Shown here: in pieces, positions 1-12,528 of the stretch
How positions within the stretch are numbered: the stretch's first letter is position 1
Layout: every line of letters begins with the position of its first letter
NCBI RefSeq assembly: GCF_025822605.1
Contig: NZ_JACKTY010000047.1
Span: 1,652 to 65,651, forward strand
Length of the DNA stretch: 64,000 bases
Direction: 5' to 3'
Source: Mycolicibacterium komossense
GTDB taxonomy: Bacteria; Actinomycetota; Actinomycetes; Mycobacteriales; Mycobacteriaceae
The notes under the pieces: generated by a model
Told to the model about the DNA's origin: nothing
Databases searched by the model: none
What the model saw: the letters and a program-made list of their open reading frames with translations, nothing else
Position numbers and translations under genes: made by a program

Positions 1-3741
<3,741 letters not shown>

Positions 3742-3830
3742 CAACCCATGCCAAAACACAGGCGAATTCGAATCAGAAAAATCTGAAACCAACAAAAAGA
3801 CACCAAAAACTGGCATCAAAAACAAAACAA

Positions 3831-4027
3831 CCACCTGCGATCAAAGGAAGACGGGGAGTCCCCCTACACAAGTGGCCAAAAACAACAAACAAAAACCACC
3901 AAACACACTATTGAGTTCTCAAACAACACCCACCTGCGATCAAAGGAAGACGGGGAGTCCCCCTACACAAGTGGCCAAAAACAACAAACAAAAACCACCA
4001 AACACACTATTGAGTTCTCAAACAACA
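3831..4027 (-). repeat. 98-bp direct duplication in the rRNA leader
   Basis: Two copies, 3831-3928 and 3930-4027, are identical by eye over 98 bases and offset by 99. Each copy on the minus strand contains, in order, TTTGAGAACTCAATAG (boxA-like), a T-rich stretch and the GGGGACTCCCC hairpin. The duplication therefore doubles the putative antitermination signal of the operon. It could be natural or, less likely, an assembly artefact. Confidence 0.95.
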
Positions 4028-4070
4028 GACTTCTTTTAGGCTTTGTCACCCGTTTCGGAGCAACCCTACC

Positions 4071-4100
4071 AGCCTAATTCTTTCGTTTCCCTCAAGTCAA
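4071..4100 (-). promoter_or_regulatory. rrnA promoter P2 (PCL1-like, proximal)
   Basis: On the minus strand TTGACT (4100-4095) is followed after 18 bases by TAGGCT (4076-4071) and then GGTAGGGTTGCTCCGAAACG, resembling the PCL1-type promoter of mycobacterial rrn operons. Transcription would start near 4063, just upstream of the duplicated leader segment. Confidence 0.78.
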
Positions 4101-4158
4101 ATCCGCTTCCGGCCTAATCTCTCAGGCTGTTCTCGGTCTGATTTGAGGCAACCCCGCC

Positions 4159-4188
4159 AGCTTAGTACATCCGCTGGTCTTGGGTCAA
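4159..4188 (-). promoter_or_regulatory. rrnA promoter P1 (upstream)
   Basis: On the minus strand TTGACC (4188-4183) is followed after exactly 18 bases by TAAGCT (4164-4159) and then GGCGGGGTTGCC. This matches the layout of mycobacterial rRNA promoters (TTGACT, 18 bases, TAGACT, GGCAGGGTTGCC). Transcription would start near 4151. It lies 60 bases downstream of the murA stop. Confidence 0.75.
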
Positions 4189-4249
4189 GTCCCGATCTGG
4201 GCCAGTTGGTCTAGTCTCACCGGCCCGGTTTCGGACTTCTTGGAAGAGC

Positions 4250-5500
4250 TTAGACCCTAACTATCTCTGCGCCCAAACTCGCCAGGTTCTCGACGAAGAG
4301 CGGATAGCCCCGATCGATGTGAAAAACGTCGTGGACCTCGGTGTCTCCGTCCGCAACGAGGCCGGCAAGAACCAGGCCCGCGCCGGCCCGAATGTCCGAC
4401 GACCACACCGGTGCGCTCGACAATTGCGGGATTCCGCGGATCACCGCGTGGTGTCCGTCGGTCCGCGCGTCGGCTCCGAGGCGGATCATCTCCTCGACAA
4501 ACCGGAAGCGAGCCTCGAACACGTTCTCGGTGATCATCGACGTTCCATCGGAGATCGAGGCCAACCCGATCGCCATCGGTTGCAGATCCGTCGGGAATCC
4601 GGGGAACGGCAACGTCGCAACATTGACCGCTTTGGGCCGCTCGTACTGCACCACGCGGAATCCGTCGTCGCTCTGCGTCACCGTGGCGCCGACGTCGTGC
4701 AACTTGTGCAACACCAATTGCAGGTGCGCGGGGTCGACGCCGGTTACCGAGATATCGCCGCACGTCATAGCCGCGGCAATCCCCCATGTCGCGGCAACGA
4801 TCCGGTCACCGATCACCCGGTGCTCCGTGGGGTACAGCCGGGGTACGCCGTTGATCGTCAACGTCGACGAGCCGGCTCCCGAGATCTCCGCGCCCATCTG
4901 ACCGAGCATCGTGCACAGGTCGACGACGTCGGGCTCGCGGGCTGCATTGTGGATGATCGTCACGCCCTCGGCGAGCACCGCAGCCATCAGGATGTTCTCG
5001 GTCGCCCCTACCGACGGGAATTCCAGTTGAATCTCGGCGCCGCGCAACGTGTCAGCCTCGGCCACCACGCACCCGTGCTCGATATTGCATCTTGCGCCGA
5101 GTTGTCGCAGGCCGGCCTGGTGCATATCCAATGGACGCGAGCCGATGGCGTCACCGCCCGGGAGCGCGACTTTCGCTCGCTTACACCGGCCGACCAACGG
5201 GCCCAGCACGCACACCGAAGCGCGGAACTGGCGCACCGCTGCGAAGTCGGCATCGTATTTCAGCTCGTCAGGCGACGTGATCCGGACGATATCGCCCTCA
5301 AGTTCGACGTTGGCGCCCAGTCCTCGCAGGACCTCCGCCATCAGGGGCACATCGAGGATGTCCGGACAGTTGGTGATCGTCGTGGTGCCCTCGGCCAGAA
5401 GACTGGCCGCCATCAACTTGAGCACGCTGTTCTTGGCTCCCCCGACGGCAACTTCGCCCGCTAACCGGTTGCCTCCGGTCACCACGAATCGCTCGCTCAC
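4250..5500 (-). CDS. murA: UDP-N-acetylglucosamine 1-carboxyvinyltransferase MurA
   Basis: MurA transfers enolpyruvate from PEP to UDP-GlcNAc, the first committed cytoplasmic step of peptidoglycan synthesis. The 416-residue product has the N-terminal GGNRLAGEVAVGGAKNS substrate-binding signature and the full EPSP-synthase-like inside-out barrel length. The residue equivalent to E. coli Cys115 is Asp117 (PGGDAIGSRP), which is known to make mycobacterial MurA insensitive to fosfomycin. The GTG at 5500 was chosen because the protein then begins SERFVVTGG like its relatives. An in-frame extension to 5581 shows no family similarity. It is followed at once by the rRNA operon promoters, as in other mycobacteria. 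Confidence 0.97.
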   Translation of the reverse strand: MSERFVVTGGNRLAGEVAVGGAKNSVLKLMAASLLAEGTTTITNCPDILDVPLMAEVLRGLGANVELEGDIVRITSPDELKYDADFAAVRQFRASVCVLGPLVGRCKRAKVALPGGDAIGSRPLDMHQAGLRQLGARCNIEHGCVVAEADTLRGAEIQLEFPSVGATENILMAAVLAEGVTIIHNAAREPDVVDLCTMLGQMGAEISGAGSSTLTINGVPRLYPTEHRVIGDRIVAATWGIAAAMTCGDISVTGVDPAHLQLVLHKLHDVGATVTQSDDGFRVVQYERPKAVNVATLPFPGFPTDLQPMAIGLASISDGTSMITENVFEARFRFVEEMIRLGADARTDGHHAVIRGIPQLSSAPVWSSDIRAGAGLVLAGLVADGDTEVHDVFHIDRGYPLFVENLASLGAEIVRV

Positions 5501-5569
5501 GCGGCAAGTGTAGTGAGCACCCAGGTCTGCGTCAGCCACAACCGTCGTCGTCCCGGTACGGTTTTCACC

Positions 5570-6163
5570 ATGGCTGTCCATCTGACCCGCATTTACACCC
5601 GAACCGGAGACGACGGCTCCACCGGACTGAGCGACTTCTCCCGAGTGTCCAAGAACGACCCCCGACTGATTGCGTACGCCGATTGCGACGAGACCAACGC
5701 CGCCCTCGGCGCTGCCATCGCACTCGGGTCGCCCGACGAGACACTCGCCTCAGTGTTGCGGCAGATCCAGAACGATCTGTTCGACGCGGGCGCCGACCTG
5801 TCGACGCCAGTGGTCGAGAACCCGGAGTATCCGCCGCTGCGAATCACGCAGGGCTACATCGACCGCCTCGAAGGTTGGTGCGACGCGTACAACGAACCGC
5901 TGACCCCACTGAAGTCGTTCATTCTTCCTGGCGGCACAGCACTTTCGGCGTTACTGCACGTCGCCCGCACAGCAGCACGGCGAGCCGAGAGGTCGGCATG
6001 GAGTGCTCTCGACGTCCATGGCGATTCCGTCAGTGTGCTTCCAGCCAAGTACCTGAACCGGCTCTCGGATCTGCTGTTCATTCTGTCGCGCGTGGCGAAC
6101 CCAGACGGCGACGTCCTATGGCAGCCCGGTGGCGGCGGCGCTACCGAAGCGAAACCTAGCTAG
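5570..6163 (+). CDS. pduO: PduO-type ATP:cob(I)alamin adenosyltransferase
   Basis: This enzyme transfers the adenosyl group of ATP to cob(I)alamin to make adenosylcobalamin, the cofactor of methylmalonyl-CoA mutase and related enzymes. The 197-residue product starts with the ATP-binding TRIYTRTGDDGSTGL segment and contains NDLFDAGADLSTP, RLEGWCDAYN and LPGGTALSALLHVARTAARR, the conserved blocks of the PduO/MMAB trimer family. The ATG at 5570 is preferred over an upstream in-frame start at 5513 because family members begin MAVHLTRIYTRTG. It is divergent from murA, and its stop overlaps the convergent DUF2550 stop in a shared palindromic CTAG. Confidence 0.93.
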   Translation: MAVHLTRIYTRTGDDGSTGLSDFSRVSKNDPRLIAYADCDETNAALGAAIALGSPDETLASVLRQIQNDLFDAGADLSTPVVENPEYPPLRITQGYIDRLEGWCDAYNEPLTPLKSFILPGGTALSALLHVARTAARRAERSAWSALDVHGDSVSVLPAKYLNRLSDLLFILSRVANPDGDVLWQPGGGGATEAKPS

Positions 6164-6603
6164 ATGTTCCTGCGACGCGCGCGCGGCGAGGGCCTGGACT
6201 CCAGCCAGGATAGGAACGCAGTCAGCGCGCCACGATCGAGTGCCATCTCGTAACCGAGGCGTCGATCCGGATCGGTGTCACGCAGCTCCAGCACCGTGAT
6301 CTCATGGGTCATGATGTCGAACTCGTCGCCGCGCGGTGCCCGTCGGGAGACGATCTCAATACCCCGACGGCTCAGCCGCCGATCCGGCCACCAACGAACG
6401 CTCGACAGCCGGTAAAAGACGGCTTCACCACCGCGGTACCGAATGACACCATGACGCCAGCCATGGCCTCCGACCGCAGGAAGGTCACGCAATATCGCCG
6501 CGGTTCCCCCTTGGCGCAGCTTCCACAACCGATAGGTCAGCGCCAGGACCAACAGGAACAGCACGCTCACCAGCACGGCCATGAGAAACATGGGCGCGCT
6601 CAT
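6160..6603 (-). CDS. DUF2550 membrane-anchored protein
   Basis: This is a 147-residue protein with one N-terminal hydrophobic segment (about residues 4-24, MFLMAVLVSVLFLLVLALTY). A basic, Trp-containing globular part follows (GWRHGVIRYRGGEAVFYRLS, RRLSRRGIEIVSRR). It resembles the actinobacterial DUF2550 family (Rv1312-like), whose function is not known. The ATG at 6603 gives the membrane helix right at the N terminus. The gene sits 22 bases downstream of atpC on the same strand, so it is probably co-transcribed with the ATP synthase operon. Whether it assists the synthase is unknown. Confidence 0.88.
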   Translation of the reverse strand: MSAPMFLMAVLVSVLFLLVLALTYRLWKLRQGGTAAILRDLPAVGGHGWRHGVIRYRGGEAVFYRLSSVRWWPDRRLSRRGIEIVSRRAPRGDEFDIMTHEITVLELRDTDPDRRLGYEMALDRGALTAFLSWLESRPSPRARRRNI

Positions 6604-6625
6604 GGCCGGCTTCCTGGTTGGTCTA

Positions 6626-6997
6626 TCAGTCGATCTGGCCCAGCGCGCGCAACCGCGCGCGACCCTTGGCGGCCGTCGCGGGATCGTCGGATTCCGCATC
6701 GGCCTTCGCCGCGTCGGCGTTGATCTCGGACTCGAATTCGGCCGATTCAGCGAGGATGATCACGCCTTCTTCGGTCACAGACAGGAATCCGCCGTCGACG
6801 GCGACACGCAGATCATCTTCGCCTTCGCGTTCCACCCGGACCATGGCGTCATCGACCAGCTGCGCCACCAATGGGATGTGCCGCGGCAGGATGCCGATCT
6901 CACCCGAAGTGGTGCGGGTGAAGACGAAGGTGGCCTTACCCGACCAAATCTTGCGCTCGACGGCGACGATGTCGACATCCAATTCAGTTTCGGCCAT
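6626..6997 (-). CDS. atpC: ATP synthase F1 subunit epsilon
   Basis: Epsilon is a central-stalk subunit that couples the c-ring to the catalytic head and inhibits ATP hydrolysis. The 123-residue product has the N-terminal beta-sandwich (IVAVERKIWSG, GEIGILPRHIPLVAQL, GGFLSVTEEGV) and a short charged C-terminal helix, as in mycobacteria. The ATG at 6997 follows an AGGTGG ribosome-binding site. A GTG one codon upstream is less likely. It is the last synthase gene, 37 bases after atpD. Confidence 0.96.
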   Translation of the reverse strand: MAETELDVDIVAVERKIWSGKATFVFTRTTSGEIGILPRHIPLVAQLVDDAMVRVEREGEDDLRVAVDGGFLSVTEEGVIILAESAEFESEINADAAKADAESDDPATAAKGRARLRALGQID

Positions 6998-7034
6998 CAC
7001 ACACCACCTTTCGAGCCGCTACGACTAGCGATCA

Positions 7035-8465
7035 TCACAGCTTCGCGCCGAGGCTTTCGGCCTTCTTGGCCAGGTCGTCCAGGCCGCCGATCAGGAAGAA
7101 GGCCTGCTCCGGGAGGTGGTCGAAATCGCCCTTGGTCAGCTTGTCGAACGCTTCGACGGTCTCCTTGAGCGGCACCGTCGAACCTGGCTGGCCGGTGAAC
7201 TGCTCGGCCGCCATCATGTTCTGGCTCAGGAAGCGCTCGATACGACGCGCTCGGTACACCAGCTGCTTGTCCTCCTCGGAGAGTTCGTCGATACCGAGGA
7301 TGGCGATGATGTCCTGAAGATCCTTGTAGCGCTGCAGGATTCGGATGACTTCTTGAGCAACGCGGTAGTGCTCATCGCCGACGACGCTGGGGTGCAGAAT
7401 CGTCGAGCTCGAGGCCAGCGGATCCACCGCGGGGAAGATGCCCTTGGAGAACACCGCACGGGAAAGCTCCGTGGTGGCGTCGAGGTGGGCGAACGTGGTG
7501 GCGGGGGCCGGGTCGGTGTAGTCGTCGGCGGGCACGTAAACGGCCTGCATCGAGGTGATCGACCGACCACGGGTCGAGGTGATCCGCTCCTGGAGCTCAC
7601 CCATCTCATCGGCCAGCGTCGGCTGGTAACCCACGGCCGAAGGCATACGGCCCAGCAGGGTCGACACCTCGGAACCGGCCTGGGTGAACCGGAAGATGTT
7701 GTCGATGAACAGAAGCACGTCCTGCTGCTGCTCGTCACGGAAGTACTCCGCCATCGTCAGCGCGGACAGGGCGACGCGCATACGCGTGCCCGGCGGCTCG
7801 TCCATCTGGCCGAACACCAATGCGGTGTCCTTGAGCACGTTGGCGTCTTCGAGCTCCACCCAGAGGTCGTTGCCCTCACGGGTGCGCTCACCGACGCCGG
7901 CGAATACCGAGGTGCCACCGAAGTTCCGGGCGATGCGGTTGATCATCTCCTGGATGAGCACCGTCTTGCCGACGCCGGCACCACCGAACAGGGCGATCTT
8001 TCCGCCACGCACGTACGGGGTCAGGAGGTCGACGACCTTGAGGCCGGTCTCCAGCATCTCGGTGCGCGGTTCCAGCTCGGCGAATGGCGGCGGCTTCCGG
8101 TGGATCGACCACTTCTCGAAGTCCTTGCCGTAGCCGGGATCGTCGAGGCAGTCACCGAGTGCGTTGAACACATGACCCTTGACGCCATCGCCAACGGGAA
8201 CCGAGATCGAGGCACCCGTGTCGGTGACCTCGACGCCACGGACCAGGCCGTCGGTCGGCTGCATGGAGATGGTGCGCACCATGCTCTCCCCGAGGTGCTG
8301 TGCCACCTCCAGCGTCAGCGTCTTGGCCATCTCCTTGTAGGCGATGTCCGCGTGCAGGGCGTTGAACAGTTCGGGAACCGAACCCCGCGGGAACTCGACG
8401 TCCACGACGGGGCCGGTGATGCGAACGACGCGCCCGGTGGCGGTCTTTTCGGCGGTGGCAGTCAT
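7035..8465 (-). CDS. atpD: ATP synthase F1 subunit beta
   Basis: Beta is the catalytic subunit of the F1 head. The 476-residue protein has the N-terminal barrel (GRVVRITGPVVDVEFPRG), the P-loop GGAGVGKT at residues 161-168, GERTREGNDLW, VFGQMDEPPGTRMRV and the helical C-terminal domain, giving the normal family length. The ATG at 8465 was chosen because the reading-frame extension upstream overlaps atpG and lacks family similarity. It lies 25 bases after atpG in the synthase operon. Confidence 0.98.
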   Translation of the reverse strand: MTATAEKTATGRVVRITGPVVDVEFPRGSVPELFNALHADIAYKEMAKTLTLEVAQHLGESMVRTISMQPTDGLVRGVEVTDTGASISVPVGDGVKGHVFNALGDCLDDPGYGKDFEKWSIHRKPPPFAELEPRTEMLETGLKVVDLLTPYVRGGKIALFGGAGVGKTVLIQEMINRIARNFGGTSVFAGVGERTREGNDLWVELEDANVLKDTALVFGQMDEPPGTRMRVALSALTMAEYFRDEQQQDVLLFIDNIFRFTQAGSEVSTLLGRMPSAVGYQPTLADEMGELQERITSTRGRSITSMQAVYVPADDYTDPAPATTFAHLDATTELSRAVFSKGIFPAVDPLASSSTILHPSVVGDEHYRVAQEVIRILQRYKDLQDIIAILGIDELSEEDKQLVYRARRIERFLSQNMMAAEQFTGQPGSTVPLKETVEAFDKLTKGDFDHLPEQAFFLIGGLDDLAKKAESLGAKL

Positions 8466-8490
8466 ATCCTCTTTCGCTTCCTCGTAAGGC

Positions 8491-9414
8491 TTACTTGGCG
8501 TCGGCCAGCGCGTTGGCGCCACCGACGATCTCGCTGATTTCCTGGGTGATCTGGGCCTGACGTTCCCGGTTGGCCTCAAGGGTGAGTGCCTTGATCAGAT
8601 CGTCGGCGTTATCGCTGGCCGCCTTCATGGCGCGCCGGCGCGACGCGGACTCCGACGCCGCTGCCTCAAGAAGGGCCGCGTACACGCGGGTGGCGATGTA
8701 GCGGGGCAGCAACGCCTCGAAAAGCGTTGTGGCATCGGGCTCGAAGGAGAACAGCGTGTGCGGGCCGGACTCCTCTTCCTCCACGTACTCCACGACCATC
8801 GGGGCAACCCGACGCGCTTCGGCGGTCTGCGTCAGCATCGACTTGAACTCGGTGAACACCACGTGGATCTCGTCTACGCCGAGGATCCCGTCCTCACCCG
8901 GATCGTCACCGTCGTCGTCGGCGCCGGACAGAAAGACCTTCACCAGTTCGTCGGCGATTTCCTGCGCCTGCTCGTAGGTCGGCTGCTCGGAGAAGCCCGT
9001 CCACGATTCGGTCACCTGGCGCTGCCGGAAGCGGTAGTAGCCCAGTGCTTTCCGTCCAACCGCGTAGACCACCGGGGTCTTGCCCTCTTCGCGGAGCAAT
9101 GCGAAGAGCTCCTCGGCCTGCCGCAGGACGTTGGCGTTGTAACCACCACACAGACCTCGGTCCGACGACACCACCAATACCGCGGCGCGCTTGGGATTCT
9201 CCCGCTCAACGAGCAGAGGGTGATCCAAGGCGCTCGCACTCGCGAGGTTGGTGAGCATCGTGGTGATCTCGTCCGCGTATGGCCGTGCGGCCTCGACCCT
9301 GGCCTGTGCCTTGGAAATACGCGAGGTGGCGATCAGCTCCTGGGCCTTGGTGATCTTCTTGATCGACCCGGCGGAGCGGATGCGCCCGCGTAGCTCCCGC
9401 AGTGTGGCAGCCAT
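8491..9414 (-). CDS. atpG: ATP synthase F1 subunit gamma
   Basis: Gamma is the rotating central stalk. The 307-residue product begins MAATLRELRGRIRSAGSIKK and ends with the second helix QAQITQEISEIVGGANAL. SSDRGLCGGYNANVLR is the conserved Rossmann-like core. A short acidic insertion (GADDDGDDPGEDGILG, around residue 165) is a mycobacterial trait thought to limit ATP hydrolysis. The gene lies 56 bases after atpA and 25 bases before atpD. Confidence 0.97.
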   Translation of the reverse strand: MAATLRELRGRIRSAGSIKKITKAQELIATSRISKAQARVEAARPYADEITTMLTNLASASALDHPLLVERENPKRAAVLVVSSDRGLCGGYNANVLRQAEELFALLREEGKTPVVYAVGRKALGYYRFRQRQVTESWTGFSEQPTYEQAQEIADELVKVFLSGADDDGDDPGEDGILGVDEIHVVFTEFKSMLTQTAEARRVAPMVVEYVEEEESGPHTLFSFEPDATTLFEALLPRYIATRVYAALLEAAASESASRRRAMKAASDNADDLIKALTLEANRERQAQITQEISEIVGGANALADAK

Positions 9415-9470
9415 GGAATTCCGTCCCCTAGTCCTTTTTCGGCGTCAGTCTGCTAACTCGGTTATCTCGT

Positions 9471-11120
9471 CTATTTCTTTTTCGGAGCCGGTTTACGGAC
9501 CTTCACCGATTCTTTGGCGACGTCATCGGGATCCAGCGCCTCCGCGCCGGACTCGTTGACTGTCACCGAACTGCCGTCCGTCGCCGAGAAGCCCTTCTTG
9601 AAGTCGTTGATGACCTCGACCAGCTTGTCGCTGGTGTCATCGGAGAGCTTCTTGGTCTCACGGATCTCAGTGAGGATCTCGTCGTGGCTGGCCTGGATGT
9701 GCTCGAGGAGTTCGGTCTCGAACCGGCCGACATCCTCCACCGGCACGGAATCGAGGTGACCCTGGGTGCCGAGGAAGATGGCAACCACCTGGTTCTCGAC
9801 CGACATCGGGCTGTACTGCGGCTGCTTGAGCAGCTCGACGAGGCGGGCGCCGCGCTCGAGCTGAGCCTTCGACGTTGCGTCCAGGTCAGAAGCGAATGCT
9901 GCGAATGCCTCCAGCTCGCGGTACTGCGACAGGTCGAGCCGAAGCGAACCTGCCACCTCTTTCATGGCCTTGATCTGGGCGGCACCACCGACGCGGGACA
10001 CCGAGACACCGACGTTGATGGCCGGTCGTACGCCCTGGTTGAACAGGTCGGACTCAAGGAAGCACTGGCCGTCGGTGATCGAGATGACGTTGGTCGGGAT
10101 GAACGCCGAGATGTCGTTGGCCTTTGTCTCGATGATCGGCAGCCCGGTCATCGAGCCGCCGCCCAGTTCGTCGGACAGCTTGGCGCAACGCTCCAGCAGG
10201 CGGGAGTGCAGGTAGAAGACGTCACCCGGGAAGGCTTCGCGGCCCGGCGGGCGGCGCAGCAGCAGCGAGATGGCGCGGTAGGCGTCGGCCTGCTTGGACA
10301 GATCGTCGAACACGATCAGCACATGCTTGCCGTCGTACATCCAGTGCTGACCGATGGCCGAACCGGTGTAGGGCGCAAGCCATTTGAAGCCGGCAGCGTC
10401 GGATGCGGGAGCCGCGACGATGGTGGTGTACTCCATCGCGCCGCCCTCTTCGAGCGCACGCTTGACGGAGGCGATCGTGGTGCCCTTCTGGCCGATCGCG
10501 ACGTAGACGCAGCGCACCTGCTGCTTCGGGTCACCGGTCTCCCAGGCCTGCCGCTGGTTGAGGATCGTGTCGACGCAGACGGCGGTCTTGCCGGTCTTGC
10601 GGTCGCCGATGATCAGCTGGCGCTGTCCGCGACCGATCGGGGTCTGCGAGTCGATGGCCTTGATGCCGGTCTGCAGCGGCTCGGACACACCCTGGCGCTG
10701 AACCACCGACGGCGCCTGCAGTTCCAGCGCGCGACGGGTCTCGGGTTCGATGTCGCCCTGGCCGTCGATCGGCTGACCGAGCGGGTTGACGACGCGGCCG
10801 AGGAAGTTGTCGCCGACCGGTACCGAAAGCACCTCGCCGGTCCGTTTGACCTGCTGGCCCTCTTCGATCTTCTCGAAATCACCGAGGATCACGGCGCCGA
10901 CGCTGTGCTCATCGAGGTTCAGCGCAACACCGAGGACGCCCCCGGGGAACTCGAGCAGTTCCTGCGTCATGACCGACGGCAGGCCTTCGACGTGGGCGAT
11001 ACCGTCGCCTGCGTCGATGACGGTGCCGATCTCTTCACGCTCGGAGTCGGCGGCGAACGAGGAGACGTAATCCTCGATCGCGCCTTCGATATCAGCAGCC
11101 GAGATTGTCAACTCTGCCAT
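9471..11120 (-). CDS. atpA: ATP synthase F1 subunit alpha
   Basis: Alpha is the non-catalytic nucleotide-binding subunit of F1. The 549-residue product has the P-loop GDRKTGKT at residues 172-179, the VGVSVSRVGGAAQIKAM signature and the C-terminal helical domain. An extra tail of about 35 residues (VTVNESGAEALDPDDVAKES to the final PAPKKK) is the mycobacterial extension known to suppress ATP hydrolysis. It begins 55 bases after atpFH. Confidence 0.98.
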   Translation of the reverse strand: MAELTISAADIEGAIEDYVSSFAADSEREEIGTVIDAGDGIAHVEGLPSVMTQELLEFPGGVLGVALNLDEHSVGAVILGDFEKIEEGQQVKRTGEVLSVPVGDNFLGRVVNPLGQPIDGQGDIEPETRRALELQAPSVVQRQGVSEPLQTGIKAIDSQTPIGRGQRQLIIGDRKTGKTAVCVDTILNQRQAWETGDPKQQVRCVYVAIGQKGTTIASVKRALEEGGAMEYTTIVAAPASDAAGFKWLAPYTGSAIGQHWMYDGKHVLIVFDDLSKQADAYRAISLLLRRPPGREAFPGDVFYLHSRLLERCAKLSDELGGGSMTGLPIIETKANDISAFIPTNVISITDGQCFLESDLFNQGVRPAINVGVSVSRVGGAAQIKAMKEVAGSLRLDLSQYRELEAFAAFASDLDATSKAQLERGARLVELLKQPQYSPMSVENQVVAIFLGTQGHLDSVPVEDVGRFETELLEHIQASHDEILTEIRETKKLSDDTSDKLVEVINDFKKGFSATDGSSVTVNESGAEALDPDDVAKESVKVRKPAPKKK

Positions 11121-11175
11121 GGCTTTTCGTCTTCCTGCCTTTGTGTTTTCTTGAGTCTCGAGTTTCGGTTCCGGG

Positions 11176-12528
11176 TCAGTCCGGCAAGCCGGACTTGGCC
11201 GCGGTCAGCCGGGAGGAGACGGCTCCGTCGATGACCTCGTCACCAACGGCGATCACCAGCCCGCCAAGCAGTTCCGGATCGATGTTCTGCTGGATCGACA
11301 CCGGATGTCCGTAAATACGGCTGAGTACATCGGACAGCCGCGATTGCTGAGCGTCGGACAGTTCAGCCGCCGCATCGACGTGCGCCACGACCTCACCGCG
11401 CCGGGAGACTGCGAGTTCGGCCAGATCGACGATTGCCTCGTCGGCACGTTCGCCGCGCAGCAGTTCGACGGTCTGGGCCAACAGCGCTGCCGCTGTCTTG
11501 TTCACGGCGTCACCGCCGCCCTCAAGCACCTTGGCCAGCAGCGCGAGCCTGCCTTCGGCCGGTGTCGTGTAGTCGCTCAGCAGCGTGATCAGTCGCGGCT
11601 CGGTGTCGAGGATCCGACCGAACCTGAAGAGCTGGTCTTCGACCTCTTCGCTTTGGTTCTCGCCGTCGGCACGCACAAGCAGTGCCAAGCGGCCTGCGTG
11701 TTCGATGGCATCGACCAGGTTGGACTCCGTCGACCAGCGCTGCGACACGGCTGTCTTGAGGACGTTCAGTGCAGGTGCACCGACTTTCCCGTCCAGCAGT
11801 CGCTCCAGCAGCCGGACAGCAGGCGCCGCATCATCTTTCGGCTCCGCCAGGTGCTTGTTGAGCGCGGTCTCAGCGATCAGCAGCTTGGCTACAGCCGTCA
11901 GGTCTTCGGCGAGGATCGAGAGCGCACCCGCATCAAGGCCGGCAGCCACCTCGTCGAATTTCTTCACGACAGCAGCAAGCGCATCACGGCTGGCGGCGCG
12001 GAGGTTGACCGAAACGCCTGCCTCGAAACCGGCAGTGCTGGCCGCCCCCGAATCAGCCATGGCTTCCAACTCGTCGAGGAAGCGATCGACCGTGGCAGAT
12101 TGAGCGGCCGGGTCGGAGATGTGCGCACGCACCAGTTCCTCGGCGCGCTGCACGGATTCGAGTCCCAGGTTCTGCCGCAGCTCACGGATGGTCTGCTGGC
12201 GGAGCAAGTGAACCTGTTGGACGCCTTGCGCTTTGATGCGATCAGCATCCTGTCCCGCTTGTTCGCGGAGCTGTTCGACAATGCGTTCGGAGTCTGTTTT
12301 CGCTTCGCCGGTCACCCGGGCCGCCTCGTTCTTGGCGTCCTCAAGCGCTTTGGCGTGCATCGCGTCGGCGTCGGCGAGCTTCTTGGCCGCTGACGCACTC
12401 TCTTCGAGCGCGGCACGCACCGCTTCCTGCTGGTTGTTCATCATCTTCTTGACGGGCGGCGCCACATAGCGCCACACCAGCCAGATGATGACCAGGAATC
12501 CGATGAGCTGTCCGATGAAAGTTGACAT
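11176..12528 (-). CDS. atpFH: ATP synthase fused b-delta subunit
   Basis: This 450-residue protein joins a b-subunit-like part to a delta subunit, an architecture specific to mycobacteria and relatives. The first part has a membrane helix at residues 4-24 and a long charged coiled coil to about residue 170. The C-terminal delta part carries HVDAAAELSDAQQSRLSDVL and DPELLGGLVIAVGDEVIDG. It forms the peripheral stalk that holds the F1 head. Its ATG at 12528 overlaps the atpF stop (ATGA), implying translational coupling of the two stalk subunits. Confidence 0.96.
   Translation of the reverse strand: MSTFIGQLIGFLVIIWLVWRYVAPPVKKMMNNQQEAVRAALEESASAAKKLADADAMHAKALEDAKNEAARVTGEAKTDSERIVEQLREQAGQDADRIKAQGVQQVHLLRQQTIRELRQNLGLESVQRAEELVRAHISDPAAQSATVDRFLDELEAMADSGAASTAGFEAGVSVNLRAASRDALAAVVKKFDEVAAGLDAGALSILAEDLTAVAKLLIAETALNKHLAEPKDDAAPAVRLLERLLDGKVGAPALNVLKTAVSQRWSTESNLVDAIEHAGRLALLVRADGENQSEEVEDQLFRFGRILDTEPRLITLLSDYTTPAEGRLALLAKVLEGGGDAVNKTAAALLAQTVELLRGERADEAIVDLAELAVSRRGEVVAHVDAAAELSDAQQSRLSDVLSRIYGHPVSIQQNIDPELLGGLVIAVGDEVIDGAVSSRLTAAKSGLPD

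Larger units (their letters stand above)
3742..4158 (-). promoter_or_regulatory. rrnA leader region between promoters and 16S
   Basis: This leader of about 400 bases is transcribed from the two promoters upstream of the 16S gene. It is AT-rich relative to the genome and contains the direct duplication annotated separately. Each copy has a minus-strand boxA-like motif TTTGAGAACTCAATAG and a small GGGG-ACT-CCCC hairpin, elements expected for Nus-dependent antitermination and for RNase III processing of pre-16S. No protein gene is supported here. Confidence 0.8.

Noticed and set aside
7116..8537. Long plus-strand open frame of 473 codons opposite atpD
   Set aside because: It is antisense to a highly conserved gene. 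High GC content opens such frames, as also at 4319-5464 and 9684-11234.
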